Assembly: GCF_000384135.1 (NCBI RefSeq)
Contig: NZ_KB913028.1
Span: forward strand, 616,351 to 680,350
Source of the DNA: Succinispira mobilis DSM 6222
GTDB taxonomy: Bacteria; Bacillota; Negativicutes; Acidaminococcales; Succinispiraceae
Direction of reading: 5' to 3'
Length of the DNA stretch: 64,000 nucleotides
Part shown: positions 62,935 through 64,000 of the stretch, piece after piece
Numbering within the stretch: position 1 is the first letter of the stretch
Layout: each line of letters begins with the position of its first letter
Position numbers and translations under genes: made by a program
The notes under the pieces: generated by a model
What the model was told of the DNA's origin: nothing
Databases searched by the model: none
What the model saw: only the letters and a program-made list of their open reading frames with translations

Positions 62935-63012
62935 ATAAGTTGCTAAAAAACAATATGGCTAGTAATAAGGTACGCGCATTGCAAAACAACAAAATAACTG
63001 GAGATGAAGAAT

Positions 63013-64000
63013 ATGATGCAGAGTATTAAAACTAAACTAATGTTAGCAATTGCAATTATAATGGTGACATCTATTGTGATTGTGGCGGGCTTTAGTTATT
63101 GGAAAGCCAGTGATTTACTTGTAAATCAAGTAGAAGACACGTTGAAAATCCAGGCACGTTCACTGGCAACAGATGGTGCTTCTTGGATTGATCAACACAA
63201 AATGTACGTAGAAACCTTAGCTAATACTAATGAATTAAAGTCTGGAAATGAGGCGCTCATTTTTGATTATATTGCGCGTGAAGATAAAAGACTAGGAATT
63301 TATGGCGTAGTTTCTACTGCAAATCTTAATGGGGATTTTCATTCGTCTAAAGGAGCGCGGGGTTCGATTAAGGACCGCCCATATTTCCAAGAAGCACTAA
63401 AAGGGCAAACAGCAATCTCTGATGTAGTGGTAAGTCGCTCAGATGGTCAGATGATTGTAGCAATTGCTAGCCCAATTAAAAAAGATAATAAAGTTATCGG
63501 TGTCGCTTACGTGACAATACCTATAACGAAGTTGCAAGAATTAGTAACGGCAACAAAAGTAGGTGAAACAGGACGCAACTATATTATTGACAAAAGTGGG
63601 ATTATTATTGCTCACCCTGATAAACAATTAGTTATGAAATTAAATCTGCTAACTGGTGCTGAGGTAGAGGCCAATCTTAAAAATATGGCAGCGAAAATGG
63701 TAAAAGGAGAAAAGGGTTTAGGTTTATATAATTTCGCTGGTAAGGGCTTAATTGGTTCCTATACTCCAGTAGAAGGAACAAACTGGACAATTGTAGCAAA
63801 TATTGAAAAACAAGAATTAGATGGGAGACTTAATTCTTTAATTGTGATGTTTACCTTGATTACTATTGGAATTTTAATTGTTAGCTTAGGCATCGTATAT
63901 GTGTTTACTGCTAAAATTATTAAACCAATAGGTTTGTTAAAAGCAGTTTCTGAACAAATTGCAGCTGGTGATTTACGGGTTAATAATTTGGAAATTGAAT
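63013..64000 (+). CDS. methyl-accepting chemotaxis protein, Cache sensor, 3' end outside window
   Basis: Open to the window edge (329 codons). TM1 covers residues 7-27 (SIKTKLMLAIAIIMVTSIVIVAGFSYWK begins at about residue 3). The Cache sensor includes RPYFQEALKGQTAISDVVVSRSDGQ and GETGRNYIIDKSGIIIAHPDK, and a second membrane helix is near 277-300, followed by the start of HAMP (KIIKPIGLLKAVSEQIAAGDLR). It is a tandem paralogue of the broken gene just upstream. The start is the ATG at 63013 or the next codon. Confidence 0.92.
   Translation, partial: MMQSIKTKLMLAIAIIMVTSIVIVAGFSYWKASDLLVNQVEDTLKIQARSLATDGASWIDQHKMYVETLANTNELKSGNEALIFDYIAREDKRLGIYGVVSTANLNGDFHSSKGARGSIKDRPYFQEALKGQTAISDVVVSRSDGQMIVAIASPIKKDNKVIGVAYVTIPITKLQELVTATKVGETGRNYIIDKSGIIIAHPDKQLVMKLNLLTGAEVEANLKNMAAKMVKGEKGLGLYNFAGKGLIGSYTPVEGTNWTIVANIEKQELDGRLNSLIVMFTLITIGILIVSLGIVYVFTAKIIKPIGLLKAVSEQIAAGDLRVNNLEIE

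Noticed and set aside
1-64000. CRISPR array, integrase, prophage or rRNA/tRNA cluster
   Set aside because: No regularly spaced direct repeats, phage structural genes, integrase, or rRNA/tRNA sequence was recognised by reading; a tool-based scan could still reveal a missed tRNA.

Overview
The window is AT-rich and looks like a chromosomal segment of a motile, anaerobic, diderm member of the Firmicutes, most likely a propionate- or succinate-forming Negativicute. This is an inference. Firmicute-like traits are an S-box SAM riboswitch, HxlR and ArsR regulators, GTG/TTG starts behind strong Shine-Dalgarno sites and many A-rich/T-rich intrinsic terminators. Outer-membrane traits are a two-partner-secretion hemagglutinin remnant and a small outer-membrane beta-barrel. 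The B12-dependent methylmalonyl-CoA mutase set fits propionate metabolism. I saw no rRNA, tRNA, CRISPR array or prophage.

Layout. 1-5.8 kb: a decayed chemoreceptor, an HxlR/flavodoxin divergent pair, an M20 peptidase and three unrecognised proteins. 6.0-14.4 kb: a sulfur and amino-acid region with a MalY/PatB beta-C-S lyase, a short ArgA-like acetyltransferase, a YeiH exporter coupled to an unknown protein, a siroheme sulfite/nitrite reductase, an SAM riboswitch with a cystathionine gamma-synthase-like enzyme, two YezD-like proteins and CysK. 14.5-15.5 kb: two gene remnants. 15.5-22.8 kb: a LURP/scramblase-like protein, a chemoreceptor, a fluoride riboswitch with DUF190 and CrcB, a phosphoesterase and a diguanylate cyclase. 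23-29.9 kb: a heterodimeric ABC exporter, a chemoreceptor, an ACT protein and an exported protein. 30.4-36.6 kb: the N-acetyl-beta-lysine operon (ablA-ablB), a DcuC-like carrier, a deletion scar and an arsR-acr3-arsC operon. 36.8-39.8 kb: a CCA-adding-type enzyme, a FetAB-type transporter and a small unknown gene. 39.8-50.8 kb: mutA-mutB-meaB read leftward behind a cobalamin riboswitch, then a nitrilase and an orphan CobN-type chelatase subunit read rightward. 50.9-54.4 kb: a hemagglutinin fragment cut by an IS3-family element. 54.6-60.6 kb: a SHOCT protein, a UPF0316 protein, sbcD-sbcC and a beta-barrel protein. 60.9-64 kb: a broken chemoreceptor followed by an apparently intact, window-truncated paralogue.

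Two themes stand out. First, many genes sit behind short leaders that carry an intrinsic terminator between promoter and start codon. Three belong to known riboswitch classes (SAM-I, fluoride, cobalamin). Six others (malY-like, sulfite reductase, a chemoreceptor, dcuC, cca, UPF0316) match no class I recognise and are the best candidates for undescribed regulatory RNAs. Second, there is much gene decay, mostly in chemoreceptors (three broken copies beside three apparently intact ones) and surface or efflux genes. Start codons were often moved from the longest reading frame to a downstream codon with a good ribosome-binding site; the reason is given in each entry.
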